A stretch of 64,000 nucleotides of DNA from Pseudactinotalea terrae (GTDB lineage Bacteria > Actinomycetota > Actinomycetes > Actinomycetales > Beutenbergiaceae): contig NZ_WNXZ01000001.1 in the NCBI RefSeq assembly GCF_009733845.1, positions 744,001-808,000 of the forward strand, written 5' to 3'. The notes beneath the pieces were generated by a model. The model searched no databases. It was not told the DNA's origin and was given only the letters and a program-made list of their open reading frames with translations. This document shows, piece after piece, positions 40,013 to 49,069 of this stretch. Made by a program: the position numbers and the translations under genes. The stretch's first letter is position 1, and each line of letters starts with the position of its first letter.

Positions 40013-41226
40013 CGCATCGACTCCGGAATCTCGGCAAGGTAGGCATCGACGTTGCGCTTGATCTCGGTCAGGCTGTCTCCGCCGAACTTCTCCGTGAGCG
40101 CCTCGGCGAGCACCAGCGCGACCATTGCCTCGGCGATCACGGCAGCGGGCGCGGCGGCGCAGGTGTCGGAGCGCTGGTGCAGCGCGGTGGCTGCGGCGCC
40201 GGTGGCCACGTCGATGGTGGCCAGTGCGCGCGGAACCGTGGAGATGGGCTTGAGCGCCGCGCGGACCTTGACGATCTCACCGTTGGTCATCCCGCCCTCG
40301 ACGCCGCCCGCCCGGTTGGTGCGACGGCGAACACGGCCCTGCGCGTCACGCTCGATCTCGTCGTGGGCCTGGCTCCCACGCCGTGCGGCGGTGCGGAACC
40401 CGTCGCCGACCTCGACCCCCTTGATCGCCTGGATGCCCATCAGGGCACCGGCGAGCCTGGCGTCCATGCGACGGTCGCTGTGCACGTAGGAGCCGAGCCC
40501 CGGGGGGACCCCGTACGCGAGCACCTCGACGACGCCACCCAGGGTGTCGCCGTCCTTCTTGGCGGCATCGATCTCGGCGACCATCGCCGCCGAGCTCGGG
40601 GCGTGGAACGAGCGGATCGGATCGGCGTCGAGGGCGTCGACGTCCTCGGGTCCGGGCAGCGGCGCGTCATCGGGGGTGCCGACCTCACCGACCGAGACCA
40701 CGTGCGAGACGAGTCGGATGCCGGCCGCCTGCTCCAGCAGCGCAGCGGCCACGGAACCGAGCGCGACCCGGGTGGCGGTCTCGCGGGCGGACGCCCGCTC
40801 GAGAACAGGGCGGGCGTCGTCGAGGTGGTGCTTGACCATGCCGACGAGGTCCGCGTGACCGGGACGTGGCCGCGTGAGGGGCTTGTTGCGCGCCTGCTCG
40901 CGCTCGTCACCGGTGCCGGCGTCGACGGCGAGCGCCTCGGTCTCCACCGGGTCGGCCGCCATCACGGTCTCCCACTTGGGCCACTCCGAGTTGGCGATCT
41001 CGAGCGCGATCGGACCGCCCTGCGTGAGCCCGTGGCGGACGCCGCCGAGGATGCGCAGGGCGTCCTTCTCGAACTTCTGCCGCGCGCCGCGGCCGTGACC
41101 GAGCCGGCGTCGAGCAAGCGCGGCCTCCACATCCCCGGTCGTGAGCGACACGCCGGCCGGCATCCCTTCGAGGATGCCCACGAGCGCGGGACCGTGCGAC
41201 TCGCCGGCCGTCAACCATCTGAGCAT
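40009..41226 (-). CDS. aroC: Chorismate synthase
   Basis: 405 residues. Flavin-dependent final step from EPSP to chorismate. Signatures: [21 protein letters not shown] (1), [20 protein letters not shown] and [17 protein letters not shown] (2), and [21 protein letters not shown] (3), plus the [17 protein letters not shown] region. Length matches actinobacterial enzymes, with their C-terminal part [19 protein letters not shown]. Confidence 0.98.
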   Translation of the reverse strand: MLRWLTAGESHGPALVGILEGMPAGVSLTTGDVEAALARRRLGHGRGARQKFEKDALRILGGVRHGLTQGGPIALEIANSEWPKWETVMAADPVETEALAVDAGTGDEREQARNKPLTRPRPGHADLVGMVKHHLDDARPVLERASARETATRVALGSVAAALLEQAAGIRLVSHVVSVGEVGTPDDAPLPGPEDVDALDADPIRSFHAPSSAAMVAEIDAAKKDGDTLGGVVEVLAYGVPPGLGSYVHSDRRMDARLAGALMGIQAIKGVEVGDGFRTAARRGSQAHDEIERDAQGRVRRRTNRAGGVEGGMTNGEIVKVRAALKPISTVPRALATIDVATGAAATALHQRSDTCAAAPAAVIAEAMVALVLAEALTEKFGGDSLTEIKRNVDAYLAEIPESMR

Positions 41227-41269
41227 GTCGCCATCCTGACACGCCGGCCGCGGCGTGCCGCCGCGGCGT

Positions 41270-41917
41270 TCAGGGTGTGGTCGTCAGTCCGGCCGAGGTG
41301 ACGGCGACCGCCGCGACAGCGCCGAGCACGAGCCAGGGCCCGAACGCGAGCGCCGTGCTGCGGCTTGCCCGCGCGAACGCGAGCAGCACGACGGCGGCGA
41401 GCCCGCCGAGGAGGAACGTGGCGACGACCCCGACGAGCACCGACGTCCAGCCGAACCAGCCCAGGAAGACACCGAGAAGGCCTGCGAGCTTGACGTCGCC
41501 CAGCCCCAGCGAGCGGGGCGAGATCAGTGCGAGCGCCAAGAACGCGAGCCCGAGCACCACCCCGGCCGCGAGTGCACGGCCCAGTGGGTCCCACTGGCCC
41601 TGCTGCGCCGAGACCACGACCAGGCCCGCGACGAGCGTGGCCGCCGTCGGGATCGTCACGACGTCGGGCAACCGATGGCAGTCGAGGTCGACGGCGACCA
41701 GCACGGCACATCCGAGGCCGAGGGCGGCGAACGTGACGAGCTGCAGCCAGCCCTCGGCGAGCACGGCCGCGCCGGCACCGGCCAGCGCGGCGAGCAGGGC
41801 GACGGCGACGCGTGAGGTCCAGGCTCCGGGGTCGCCGGTCACGAGACGGCGCACCGGCAGCGCCGTGGCGATCGCGGCGAGGGCCGTCGCCGAACCGGCG
41901 ACGACCAGGGGGCTCAC
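41270..41917 (-). CDS. Prepilin peptidase, A24 family, catalytic domain only
   Basis: About 215 residues from GTG 41917, whose GTGA overlaps the aroE stop. Seven or eight hydrophobic segments. The two catalytic Asp of type IV prepilin peptidases are in [18 protein letters not shown] and [21 protein letters not shown]. The N-terminal methylase domain with its Cys pairs is absent, so this is the short form (compare archaeal FlaK and some actinobacterial tad-type peptidases). No pilin gene is in the window. A peptidase of this kind between aroE and aroC is seen in several actinobacteria. Confidence 0.88.
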   Translation of the reverse strand: MSPLVVAGSATALAAIATALPVRRLVTGDPGAWTSRVAVALLAALAGAGAAVLAEGWLQLVTFAALGLGCAVLVAVDLDCHRLPDVVTIPTAATLVAGLVVVSAQQGQWDPLGRALAAGVVLGLAFLALALISPRSLGLGDVKLAGLLGVFLGWFGWTSVLVGVVATFLLGGLAAVVLLAFARASRSTALAFGPWLVLGAVAAVAVTSAGLTTTP

Positions 41918-42774
41918 GAGCCCGCGACGGCGCCCACCAGGGCCGCGCGCATCGCCTCCACAGGCGCCGGCCGGCCGGTGAACAGCCGTACCTGCTCGCA
42001 CGCCTGGTGCAGCAGCATCAGATAGCCCGGAGCGACCGACCCACCCGAGGCGAGCCACTGGGTGGGCAGCGGGGTGGGCCAGCCCTCGTAGACGACGTCG
42101 ATCAGCGCCTGCGCGGGGTCGAGCGCGGTGGCGGCGACCAGCGGTGCGAGGTCGGCCGATGCGCCGCCGGGCACGGTGCTGATCACGATCTCGGCGTCGC
42201 GGAGCAACCCGCCCGCCCGGTCTGTACCCAGCGCCACGAGCTCGGGCTCGACACCCATCGTCGCTGCGGCGCGCAGCACGGTGCCGGCCCGGCCGAGGCT
42301 GCGAACCAGGACCACCGGGCGGTGGACGCCGAGCTCGCCGAGCGCGGCGACCGCGGAGGCTGCGGTGGCACCGCCACCGATGATCACGCCGCGGCTGCGC
42401 CCGCCCGTGGCCGGCTGCGGCGAGGCCTCCTTGAGCGCCTGCACGAGACCGTAGACGTCGGTGTTGGCCCCGACGCGCAGGCCACCGGGCTGGAAGATGA
42501 TCGTGTTGACCGCGCCGACGGCATCGGCGAGCGGCTGCACCACGTCCACGCACCGCAGCGCGGCCTGCTTGAGCGGCATCGTGAGCGACAACCCGGCCCA
42601 CTCGGCACCGAGTCCGCTCAGGAACCCGGGGAGGTCGGGCTCGTCGACGTCGTGGAGCCCGTAGCTCCAGGCGTCGAGTCCGAGCGCCTGGTACGCGGTG
42701 CGGTGCAGCACCGGGGAGAGCGAGTGCGCCACCGGGTGCCCCAGCACCGCGGCGCGACGCTCGGATGTCGTCAC
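41914..42774 (-). CDS. aroE: Shikimate dehydrogenase
   Basis: About 286 residues from GTG 42774 (VTTSERRAAVLGHPVAHSLSP), 4 bp after the downstream mltG-like stop; an ATG at 42828 would overlap mltG. NADPH-dependent reduction of 3-dehydroshikimate. Substrate site AHSLSPVLHRTAYQALGLDAW and LTMPLKQAALRCVD with the catalytic Lys; NTIIF; GANTDVYGLVQAL; NADP fold GVIIGGGATAASAVAAL. Confidence 0.94.
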   Translation of the reverse strand: MTTSERRAAVLGHPVAHSLSPVLHRTAYQALGLDAWSYGLHDVDEPDLPGFLSGLGAEWAGLSLTMPLKQAALRCVDVVQPLADAVGAVNTIIFQPGGLRVGANTDVYGLVQALKEASPQPATGGRSRGVIIGGGATAASAVAALGELGVHRPVVLVRSLGRAGTVLRAAATMGVEPELVALGTDRAGGLLRDAEIVISTVPGGASADLAPLVAATALDPAQALIDVVYEGWPTPLPTQWLASGGSVAPGYLMLLHQACEQVRLFTGRPAPVEAMRAALVGAVAGS

Positions 42775-42778
42775 CGTC

Positions 42779-43951
42779 TCAGCCCTCGCTCTCGGTGGGT
42801 TCGTCGGCGGCGGCCGACTGCTCCTCACGCCAGCCCTCGAGCCACTCCCGATACCTGGCGCGGTTCTCCTCGTGCTCGGCCGGGTCGTCGGTGAACAACG
42901 TCTCGCCGGTCTCGAGGTTGACGGTGACGAAGTAGCACCAGCTTCCCTCGGGCGGGGCGAGCACGGCCTCGATCGAGGCGGTGCTCGGCGAGTTGATCGG
43001 CGCCGGGGGCAGCCCCTCGAACACGTAGGTGTTGTACGGCGTGCTGTCGTCGGAGAGGTCGTCCAGGGTCAGGTCCGTGACCGCCTTGTCCAGCCCGTAC
43101 GCCACGGTCGAGTTCATCTGCAGCAGGGGGCCGACGTCGGAGCACCCGGCGAGCCGGTTGGTCAGCACCCGGGCGACCCGGCCGCGATCCTCGGGATCCT
43201 TGACCTCCGCCTCCACGATCGAGGCGCGGATCAGCGTGCTCTCACGATCGGCCGGCGCGACGCCGTACTCGTCGAGCACCTCGACCGTGCGGTCGATCAT
43301 CCGCTGCAGCACCTGCAGCAGCGGCTCCTCGGGACCGATCGAGTAGGCCTCCGCGTACAGCCAGCCCTCGGGCCCGCCGTCCGCGCCCTCGGGGAGGGTG
43401 ACCTGGGCGAGCGCGGCCTCGACGTCGGCGACGGGCACCCCCATGACCTCGGCGACCTTCGCGATGATCTGTCCCTGGCGCCAGCCCGGTGGGATCGTCA
43501 GCGTCCGGTCGGCACGGTTCGCGGGGTCCAGCAGCGCTACCACGGCGTCGGAGGCACGCATCTGCTGCGCCAGCGTGTAGGTGCCCGCGCCGATGCCGCT
43601 CGCGGCCTCGTTGTTCGCGTACGCGTCGACGAAGGCATCGGCTGTCGCCACGACGTCCGACTCGACCAGCACGCCGGCGATCGCCTGCGGGTCGGGGTCG
43701 TCGATCACCACCGAGACCACGCCCGATCCTGGGCCGGGGTAGTCCGTGACCGGTTCAGCACCCGGTTCCTCGAACAACGGCAGCACGAGTCGCCACGCTC
43801 CCCCGATCAGCAGGACCAGGGCGATCACGAGCACGACGAGAACCGTCAGGTTCCGACGCCGCCTGTCCCGCACCCGGGAGTGACGGCGGCCCTCGGAGCC
43901 GGAGGTGTCGGTCTGTGACGAGTCCTCGTTCAGCGGTTGGACTCCCGCCAC
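42779..43951 (-). CDS. mltG: MltG-like endolytic murein transglycosylase, second (downstream) copy
   Basis: 390 residues. Cytoplasmic basic tail, membrane segment at ~36-58, then a LysM-like and a YceG catalytic domain outside the cell. The catalytic Glu is retained at about 247 (IRASIVEAEV). The usual EGxLFPDTY stretch reads EGWLYAEAYSI, and the D of the following QxDSTV motif is N (LQMNSTVAYGLDKA), so this copy has diverged. Ends with an acidic tail. Its start overlaps the end of the neighbouring homologue by 22 bp. MltG releases growing glycan strands and sets their length. Confidence 0.88.
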   Translation of the reverse strand: MAGVQPLNEDSSQTDTSGSEGRRHSRVRDRRRRNLTVLVVLVIALVLLIGGAWRLVLPLFEEPGAEPVTDYPGPGSGVVSVVIDDPDPQAIAGVLVESDVVATADAFVDAYANNEAASGIGAGTYTLAQQMRASDAVVALLDPANRADRTLTIPPGWRQGQIIAKVAEVMGVPVADVEAALAQVTLPEGADGGPEGWLYAEAYSIGPEEPLLQVLQRMIDRTVEVLDEYGVAPADRESTLIRASIVEAEVKDPEDRGRVARVLTNRLAGCSDVGPLLQMNSTVAYGLDKAVTDLTLDDLSDDSTPYNTYVFEGLPPAPINSPSTASIEAVLAPPEGSWCYFVTVNLETGETLFTDDPAEHEENRARYREWLEGWREEQSAAADEPTESEG

Positions 43952-45093
43952 TGCTGGTACTCCTCCTTGAACGCCAGGAACTCCTGGTAGTCGCCGGTGA
44001 ACTTGGTCTCACCGGTATCGAGGTTGACGGTGACGAAGTAGCAGTACTCGCCCGCCGGCGGGTTCGCCGCCGCAGCGATCGAGCTCTCCCCCGGTGAGGC
44101 GATCGGGGTCGGTGGCAGCCCGACGATCACGCGGGTGTTGTACGGCGTGTCGGCCGCCCACTCGCTCTGAGTGATCTCGCTCGCAGGCTTGTTCAGCTCG
44201 TAGGCCAACGTGCTGTCCATCTCGAGGCGGCCGCTGTCGTTGCACTGCTGCAAGCGGTTCTCGATCACCTGGGCGACGTTGCCGCGGTCCTCCTCGCGAG
44301 ACACCTCACGCTCGACGATCGAGGCCTTGACGATCACGTCGTGCCACGCATCCTGCGGGACCTCGTTGCGCTCGAGGACGCTCACGGTCATGTCGACCAT
44401 GCCCTGCAGCACGGCCAGGGGCTCGGCGTCCTCGGCGATGGAGTAGGTCGACGGGAACAGCCAGCCCTCGATCGCACCCTCGGCCTCGGCGGGGAGCGTG
44501 ACCTCCGCGGCCGCGGCCTCGACGTCGGCGACGTCCAGCTCCAGCTGCTCCGCGAGGCGTTCGTAGATCTGGGTCGCGCGCCAGCCCTCGGGGACCGTGA
44601 TGCTCGAGTCGGAACGGCTGGCGGGATCCAGCAGCGCGGCCACGGCGTCGACCGCCGGGAGCTGCTGCATCAGGGTGTAGGTGCCCGGCTGGATGCCTGC
44701 CGCGTCGGCGTTCGCGTTGTAGGCGGCGACGAACGCAGGAACGGTCGCGACCACACCGGCATCGACCAGGGTCTGCCCGATCGCCGCGCCGCTGTCACCG
44801 GGGCTGACGACGACCTCGACCGAGCCCACACCCGGGCCGGGGAAGTCGGACGGACCCGAGCTGGGGTCCTCGCCACCGCCGCTGAAGAGCGGACGCAGCA
44901 GCAGGATCGCACCGACGACGATGACGGCGAGGCCGAGCACCATCGCCACGAAGGTGAAGATGGTCCGCTGCCGCTGGGCACGCTTCTTGGCGCGACGACG
45001 CCGCTCAGCACGTGCGCTGCGGTCGGAGGGGCCGGTGTCCTCATGGCCGTCCGAGCCCACGTCCGAGTCGGATTCGTGGAACAGGTCCGTCAC
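43930..45093 (-). CDS. mltG: MltG-like endolytic murein transglycosylase, first (upstream) copy
   Basis: About 387 residues from GTG 45093 with AGGAG upstream; GTGA overlap with the ruvX stop. Acidic then basic N-terminal tail (DLFHESDSDVGSDGHEDTG... to RRRRAKKRAQRQRT), membrane segment at ~45-67, YceG domain with catalytic Glu at about 261 (VKASIVEREVSREEDRG). The EGWLFPSTYSI motif is the standard one, and MDSTLAYEL keeps the Asp. By position (ruvX-mltG-aroE) and motifs this is the orthologue of the single MltG of other actinobacteria. Confidence 0.92.
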   Translation of the reverse strand: MTDLFHESDSDVGSDGHEDTGPSDRSARAERRRRAKKRAQRQRTIFTFVAMVLGLAVIVVGAILLLRPLFSGGGEDPSSGPSDFPGPGVGSVEVVVSPGDSGAAIGQTLVDAGVVATVPAFVAAYNANADAAGIQPGTYTLMQQLPAVDAVAALLDPASRSDSSITVPEGWRATQIYERLAEQLELDVADVEAAAAEVTLPAEAEGAIEGWLFPSTYSIAEDAEPLAVLQGMVDMTVSVLERNEVPQDAWHDVIVKASIVEREVSREEDRGNVAQVIENRLQQCNDSGRLEMDSTLAYELNKPASEITQSEWAADTPYNTRVIVGLPPTPIASPGESSIAAAANPPAGEYCYFVTVNLDTGETKFTGDYQEFLAFKEEYQQWRESNR

Positions 45094-45584
45094 GGGATCT
45101 CCTCTTCTCCCCCTCGATCGGTCTCGAGCAACGTTCCGGCTGGTGAGCCGGTACCCCGTTCGGTGTCGAGTGCGTTCTGCAGGATAAGCACAGCGGCGAC
45201 CTGATCGACTACCTGCCGCTGGGTGCGTCCGCTCCGCCCGGAACGGGTGAGTGCCTGGTGGGCCGTCACGGTCGTCAACCGCTCGTCCACCAGGCGCACG
45301 GGGACCGGTCGCACCGCGTGTGCCAGTCTGGAAGCGTACGCGAGGACGTCCTTGGCGGCGCGTCCTTCGGCACCGGAAAGGCTGCGCGGGAGCCCGACGA
45401 CGACCTCGATCGCCTCCGCCTCGGTAACGATCTCGGTGATCTCGGCGATCTGGTCCTCGCGGGGTGTCCGCTTCAGCGTGGCCACCGGGGTGGCGAGCAT
45501 CCCGGAGGGATCGCACCGCGCGACGCCGATCCGGACCGACCCGACGTCGATCCCGATGCGGGCGCCTCGACGGACCTCAGGCAC
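45090..45584 (-). CDS. ruvX: Holliday-junction-resolvase-like pre-16S rRNA nuclease RuvX/YqgF
   Basis: About 164 residues from GTG 45584, 8 bp before the alaS end. RNase H-fold: GARIGIDVGSVRIGVARCDPSG (catalytic Asp), VVVGLPRSLSGAEGRAAKDVL, PVRLVDERLTTVTAHQAL, and VVDQVAAVLILQNAL (Asp). Trims the 5' end of pre-16S rRNA. Normal length plus a ~20-residue C-terminal tail. Confidence 0.95.
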   Translation of the reverse strand: MPEVRRGARIGIDVGSVRIGVARCDPSGMLATPVATLKRTPREDQIAEITEIVTEAEAIEVVVGLPRSLSGAEGRAAKDVLAYASRLAHAVRPVPVRLVDERLTTVTAHQALTRSGRSGRTQRQVVDQVAAVLILQNALDTERGTGSPAGTLLETDRGGEEEIP

Positions 45585-48252
45585 GCGCCAGCTCGTCCGC
45601 CACCGCTGCCAGGGCGGGCTCGACTGCGCCTGCATCGGTACCGCCGCCCTGCGCGATGTCGTCCTTGCCGCCGCCGCCACCGCCGAGGACCTTGGCCGCG
45701 ACGCGTACGAGCGCACCGGCCTTGGCGCCGACCGCGCGTGCCGCGTCGTTGGTCGCCACCACGATCACGGGACGATCCGCCGCGACACCGGTGAGGGCGA
45801 CGAGCGCCGCCCCGTCGTTGCCGAGCCGGTCCCGAAGATCGAGCACCAGCGTGCGCAGGTCGTCGGCCGAGGAGATGTCGCCGACGTGTTGGAGCACCGC
45901 ACGCACGCCACCGATGTCGCGGGCGGTCTCCACCAGCCCGCCGGCGTTGGCGAGCAGCTGCCCCTGCCGGATCTCGGCGAGCTGCTTCTCGGCGTCCTTG
46001 AGCTTGCCGAGCAGCCCGGAGATGCGCTCAGGGAGCTCCTCGCCGCGGGCGCCGACCAGCTGCGAGAGCTGGCTCACGAGCGCATGCTCCTTGGCGGCGT
46101 ACCCGTACGCGCCCTCACCGACGAGCGCGTCGATGCGCCGGACACCGGACCCGATCGAGGCCTCCCCCAGCAGCGTGACCAGGCCGAGCCTGCCCGTGCG
46201 CTCCACGTGGGTGCCCGCGCACAGCTCCTTGCTCCAGTCGCCGCCGATCGAGACCACGCGCACGTTCCGGCCGTACTTCTCGCCGAAGAGCGCCATCGCA
46301 CCCGCCGCACGTGCGTCGTCGATGTCCATGATCTCGTCGGTGACGTCGAGGTTCTCGGTGAGCTGGCTGTTGACCCGGCCCTCGACCTCGGACAGCACGG
46401 ACGTCGGGACCGAGCTGCCGTGCCGGAAGTCGAAGCGCAGCCGCGAGGGCGCGTTCTCCGAACCCGCCTGCGTGGCCTGCTCACCCAGGTGCTCGTGCAG
46501 CGCCTTGTGCACCATGTGGGTGGCGGTGTGGGCGCGGGCGATCGCACCACGGCGGTGCGTGTCGATGGTCGCCACGCCCGCCTCGTCGAGCGCGAGCGTG
46601 CCCTCGACCAGCCGGCCACGGTGCACGTGCAGCCCCTTGACGGGGCTCTGGACGTCGGCGACGTCCACAAGACCGCCGCCGGTGAACCCGATCGTGCCCT
46701 GGTCGGCGAGCTGACCGCCGGCCTCGGCGTAGAACGGGGTCTGGTCGAGGATGACCTCCACATCGGCCGGTGCCTGCGCGACCTGCGCCGGGACGCCGTC
46801 GACCAGCAGTCCGACGAGGCGGACCTGAGCGGTGTCGTCGGTGTAGCCGAGGAACCTGTCGGAGCCACCCAGGCGGTTCAGCACCTCCTGGTACACGCTC
46901 GCGTCGACGTGGCCCGACTTCTTGGCGAGCGCGTCGGCGCGCGCACGCGAACGCTGCTCCGCCATCAGCGAGCGGAACCCCTCTTCGTCGACCTGCACAC
47001 CCTGCTCAGCCGCCATCTCGAGGGTCAGGTCGATCGGGAAGCCATAGGTGTCGTGCAGCGCGAATGCCTCGGAGCCGGCGAGGACCGGTGTCTTCGAGCC
47101 GCCCTTCGCCCGCGCGACGGCGGTGTCGAGGATCGTGGTCCCGGACACGAGCGTGCGCCGGAACGCGTGCTCCTCCTCGTACGCGACCTGCGAGATGACC
47201 TCGAAGCCCTGCTCGAGCTCGGGGTAGGACTCCTTCATCGCATCCTTGGACACCGGCAACAGCTCCGGCAGCGTCGGCTCGTCGAGACCCAGCAGCCGCA
47301 TCGACCGGACCGCACGGCGGATCAGCCGGCGCAGCACGTAGCCGCGGCCGTCGTTGCCGGGGCGCACGCCGTCACCGATGAGCATGAGGGAGGACCGCAC
47401 GTGGTCGGCGATGACGCGCATCCGGACGTCGTCCTCGCGGACGTCGCCGTAGCGGCGTCCTGTCAGCTCCTGCGTCTTCTCGATGACGCCGAAGACCTCG
47501 TCGATCTCGTAGATGTTGTCCTTGCCCTGCAGGATCGCGGCAACCCGTTCCAGCCCCATCCCCGTGTCGATGCTCGTCATGGGGAGGCCGCCCAGCAGCT
47601 CGTAGTCCTTGCCGGTGCCCGGACCGCGCAGGAACTCGTCGAAGACGAGGTTCCAGATCTCCACGAACCGGTCGCCACCGGTGTCGAGGGCCGGGCCGCC
47701 GTCGGGCCCCCGCTCCGGGCCACGGTCGAGGTGCCACTCAGCGGTGGGGCCGGCCGGCCCGGGCTGCCCGGTGTCCCACGAGGCCTCGGCCCACGGCAGC
47801 GGCACGATCCGGTCGTTCGCGACACCGACCTGTCGCAGCGCGTCACGCGCGACCTCGTCCTCCTCCCAGATGGTCACCCACAGCAGGTCGAGGTCGAGAC
47901 CGTAGCCGCCGTCGTCGACCGATCGCGTCAGGAGGTCCTTGGCGAACTCGATCGCGCCCTCCTTGAAGTAGTCGCCGAACGAGAAGTTGCCGTTCATCTG
48001 GAAGAACGTGCCGTGCCGAGTGGTCTTGCCGACCTCCTCGATGTCGTTGGTGCGGATGCACTTCTGCACGCTGACCGCGCGCGGCCACGGCGGCTCCTCG
48101 GTCCCGACGATGTACGGGATGAACGGAACCATCCCGGCGATCGTGAACAGGATCGAGGGGTCCGGGGACACCAACGATGCGCTCGGCACGATGGTGTGCC
48201 CGCGGTCGGCGAAGTAGGTCAGCCAACGCTGACGGATCTCTGCGGTGCGCAT
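45577..48252 (-). CDS. alaS: Alanyl-tRNA synthetase
   Basis: 891 residues, full length. Aminoacylation core: IRQRWLTYFADRGHTIVPS, then RTNDIEEVGKTTRHGTFFQM and GNFSFGDYFKEGAIEFA (motif 2-type). Editing domain zinc site: RAHTATHMVHKALHEHLG (HxxxH) and KELCAGTHVERTGRLG (CxxxH). C-Ala domain with the Gly-rich stretch GGGGGGKDDIAQGGG. ATG 48252 is preceded by an AGGAA site. Confidence 0.98.
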   Translation of the reverse strand: MRTAEIRQRWLTYFADRGHTIVPSASLVSPDPSILFTIAGMVPFIPYIVGTEEPPWPRAVSVQKCIRTNDIEEVGKTTRHGTFFQMNGNFSFGDYFKEGAIEFAKDLLTRSVDDGGYGLDLDLLWVTIWEEDEVARDALRQVGVANDRIVPLPWAEASWDTGQPGPAGPTAEWHLDRGPERGPDGGPALDTGGDRFVEIWNLVFDEFLRGPGTGKDYELLGGLPMTSIDTGMGLERVAAILQGKDNIYEIDEVFGVIEKTQELTGRRYGDVREDDVRMRVIADHVRSSLMLIGDGVRPGNDGRGYVLRRLIRRAVRSMRLLGLDEPTLPELLPVSKDAMKESYPELEQGFEVISQVAYEEEHAFRRTLVSGTTILDTAVARAKGGSKTPVLAGSEAFALHDTYGFPIDLTLEMAAEQGVQVDEEGFRSLMAEQRSRARADALAKKSGHVDASVYQEVLNRLGGSDRFLGYTDDTAQVRLVGLLVDGVPAQVAQAPADVEVILDQTPFYAEAGGQLADQGTIGFTGGGLVDVADVQSPVKGLHVHRGRLVEGTLALDEAGVATIDTHRRGAIARAHTATHMVHKALHEHLGEQATQAGSENAPSRLRFDFRHGSSVPTSVLSEVEGRVNSQLTENLDVTDEIMDIDDARAAGAMALFGEKYGRNVRVVSIGGDWSKELCAGTHVERTGRLGLVTLLGEASIGSGVRRIDALVGEGAYGYAAKEHALVSQLSQLVGARGEELPERISGLLGKLKDAEKQLAEIRQGQLLANAGGLVETARDIGGVRAVLQHVGDISSADDLRTLVLDLRDRLGNDGAALVALTGVAADRPVIVVATNDAARAVGAKAGALVRVAAKVLGGGGGGKDDIAQGGGTDAGAVEPALAAVADELARA

Positions 48253-48257
48253 GATTC

Positions 48258-48596
48258 CTAGAAGTAGTCGGTGCCGTCGTCGGGAAGGATGTCGTCATCG
48301 TCGACGGCGGAGCTCGGGCGTGCGCGGTGCGCCGCCCTGGTCTCGCGGGCCCTGGCCAGGGTCTGCTCGTCGGGAAGCAGCGCGTTGCGCAGCGCTTCCT
48401 CGTTGGCGGCCATCGACTCACGCAGCTGGGTGCCCAGTGTCCCGACGTTGTCGGCGAGCGAGCTGATCGAGGCCGCGATGCCCGCGGGGCTGACCGCGAT
48501 CGCCACGTCGTTCACGCGGTTGTTGAGCTTGGAGACCTGCTTGAGCACCACGACCGTGACGGCCACGCCGACGCCGATCCAGAACAGCCGCTTCAC
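48258..48596 (-). CDS. Small membrane-anchored protein (DUF6167-like)
   Basis: 112 residues. A single N-terminal membrane segment (LFWIGVGVAVTVVVLKQVSKL), an amphipathic middle with possible coiled coil (LADNVGTLGTQLRESMAANEEALRNALL) and an acidic end. Found before alaS in many actinobacteria; function unknown. ATGA overlap with the upstream DUF948-like gene suggests the two products act together. Confidence 0.75.
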   Translation of the reverse strand: MKRLFWIGVGVAVTVVVLKQVSKLNNRVNDVAIAVSPAGIAASISSLADNVGTLGTQLRESMAANEEALRNALLPDEQTLARARETRAAHRARPSSAVDDDDILPDDGTDYF

Positions 48597-48961
48597 GAGC
48601 GCTCCGCCTTGTTCTCGTCGGAGCGCTTGAACAGGCCGCGCACCGCCATCGAGAACGCCGCGACCTTGATCAGCGGCGTGCCGACCGTCGCGGAGACGAG
48701 CGACGTCAGCGCGGAGACGTTCTGCGAGGTCTCCGCTGCTGCCGTGGTCACGGTGTCGACCTTGGCCAGCGAGGCGTTGGTCGTCGTGATCGTGACCGCC
48801 GCCTCGTCGATCACGGGCAGCGTGTGCTCCGTGACCTGCTTGAGGCTCTCGCGGGTCTCGTCCAGCACTCGGCCGAGCTTGATGAGCGGAACCGCGAGCG
48901 CACCGACGAGCAGCACGAACGCGATCGCCGCGATGAGACCGGCGACGTCACCGAGGTTCAT
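48593..48961 (-). CDS. DUF948-like membrane protein
   Basis: 122 residues. N-terminal membrane segment (VAGLIAAIAFVLLVGALAVPLI), then helical heptad-like stretches rich in Thr/Ala (LDETRESLKQVTEHTLPVIDEAAVTITTTNASLAKVDTV). DUF948 proteins are small, conserved and lack known function; in Firmicutes similar proteins are called general stress proteins. Located between rpsD and alaS as in many actinobacteria. Confidence 0.78.
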   Translation of the reverse strand: MNLGDVAGLIAAIAFVLLVGALAVPLIKLGRVLDETRESLKQVTEHTLPVIDEAAVTITTTNASLAKVDTVTTAAAETSQNVSALTSLVSATVGTPLIKVAAFSMAVRGLFKRSDENKAERS

Positions 48962-49004
48962 GCGAGTCCTCCAGAGGGTCGGGCAGAAACGAGCAGATAC
49001 ACAT

Positions 49005-49047
49005 GCGCCGCCGGTGGTCCGGCAAATGCCGAGCCTACCGACGGCGC
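49005..49047 (-). terminator. Terminator-like hairpin after rpsD
   Basis: Outer arms GCGCCGCCGGT (49005-49015) and ACCGACGGCGC (49037-49047) pair at 10 of 11 positions. An inner hairpin CGGCA-AA-TGCCG lies at 49020-49031. It sits 23 bp beyond the rpsD stop. Confidence 0.5.
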
Positions 49048-49069
49048 AAGCGTGCTGCGTTCGCGCGGG

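Noticed and set aside
45223-48261. Very long open frame on the + strand opposite alaS and ruvX
   Set aside because: It is the GC-rich antisense shadow of alaS; the translation is Arg/Ala-rich with no domain, while alaS is certain.
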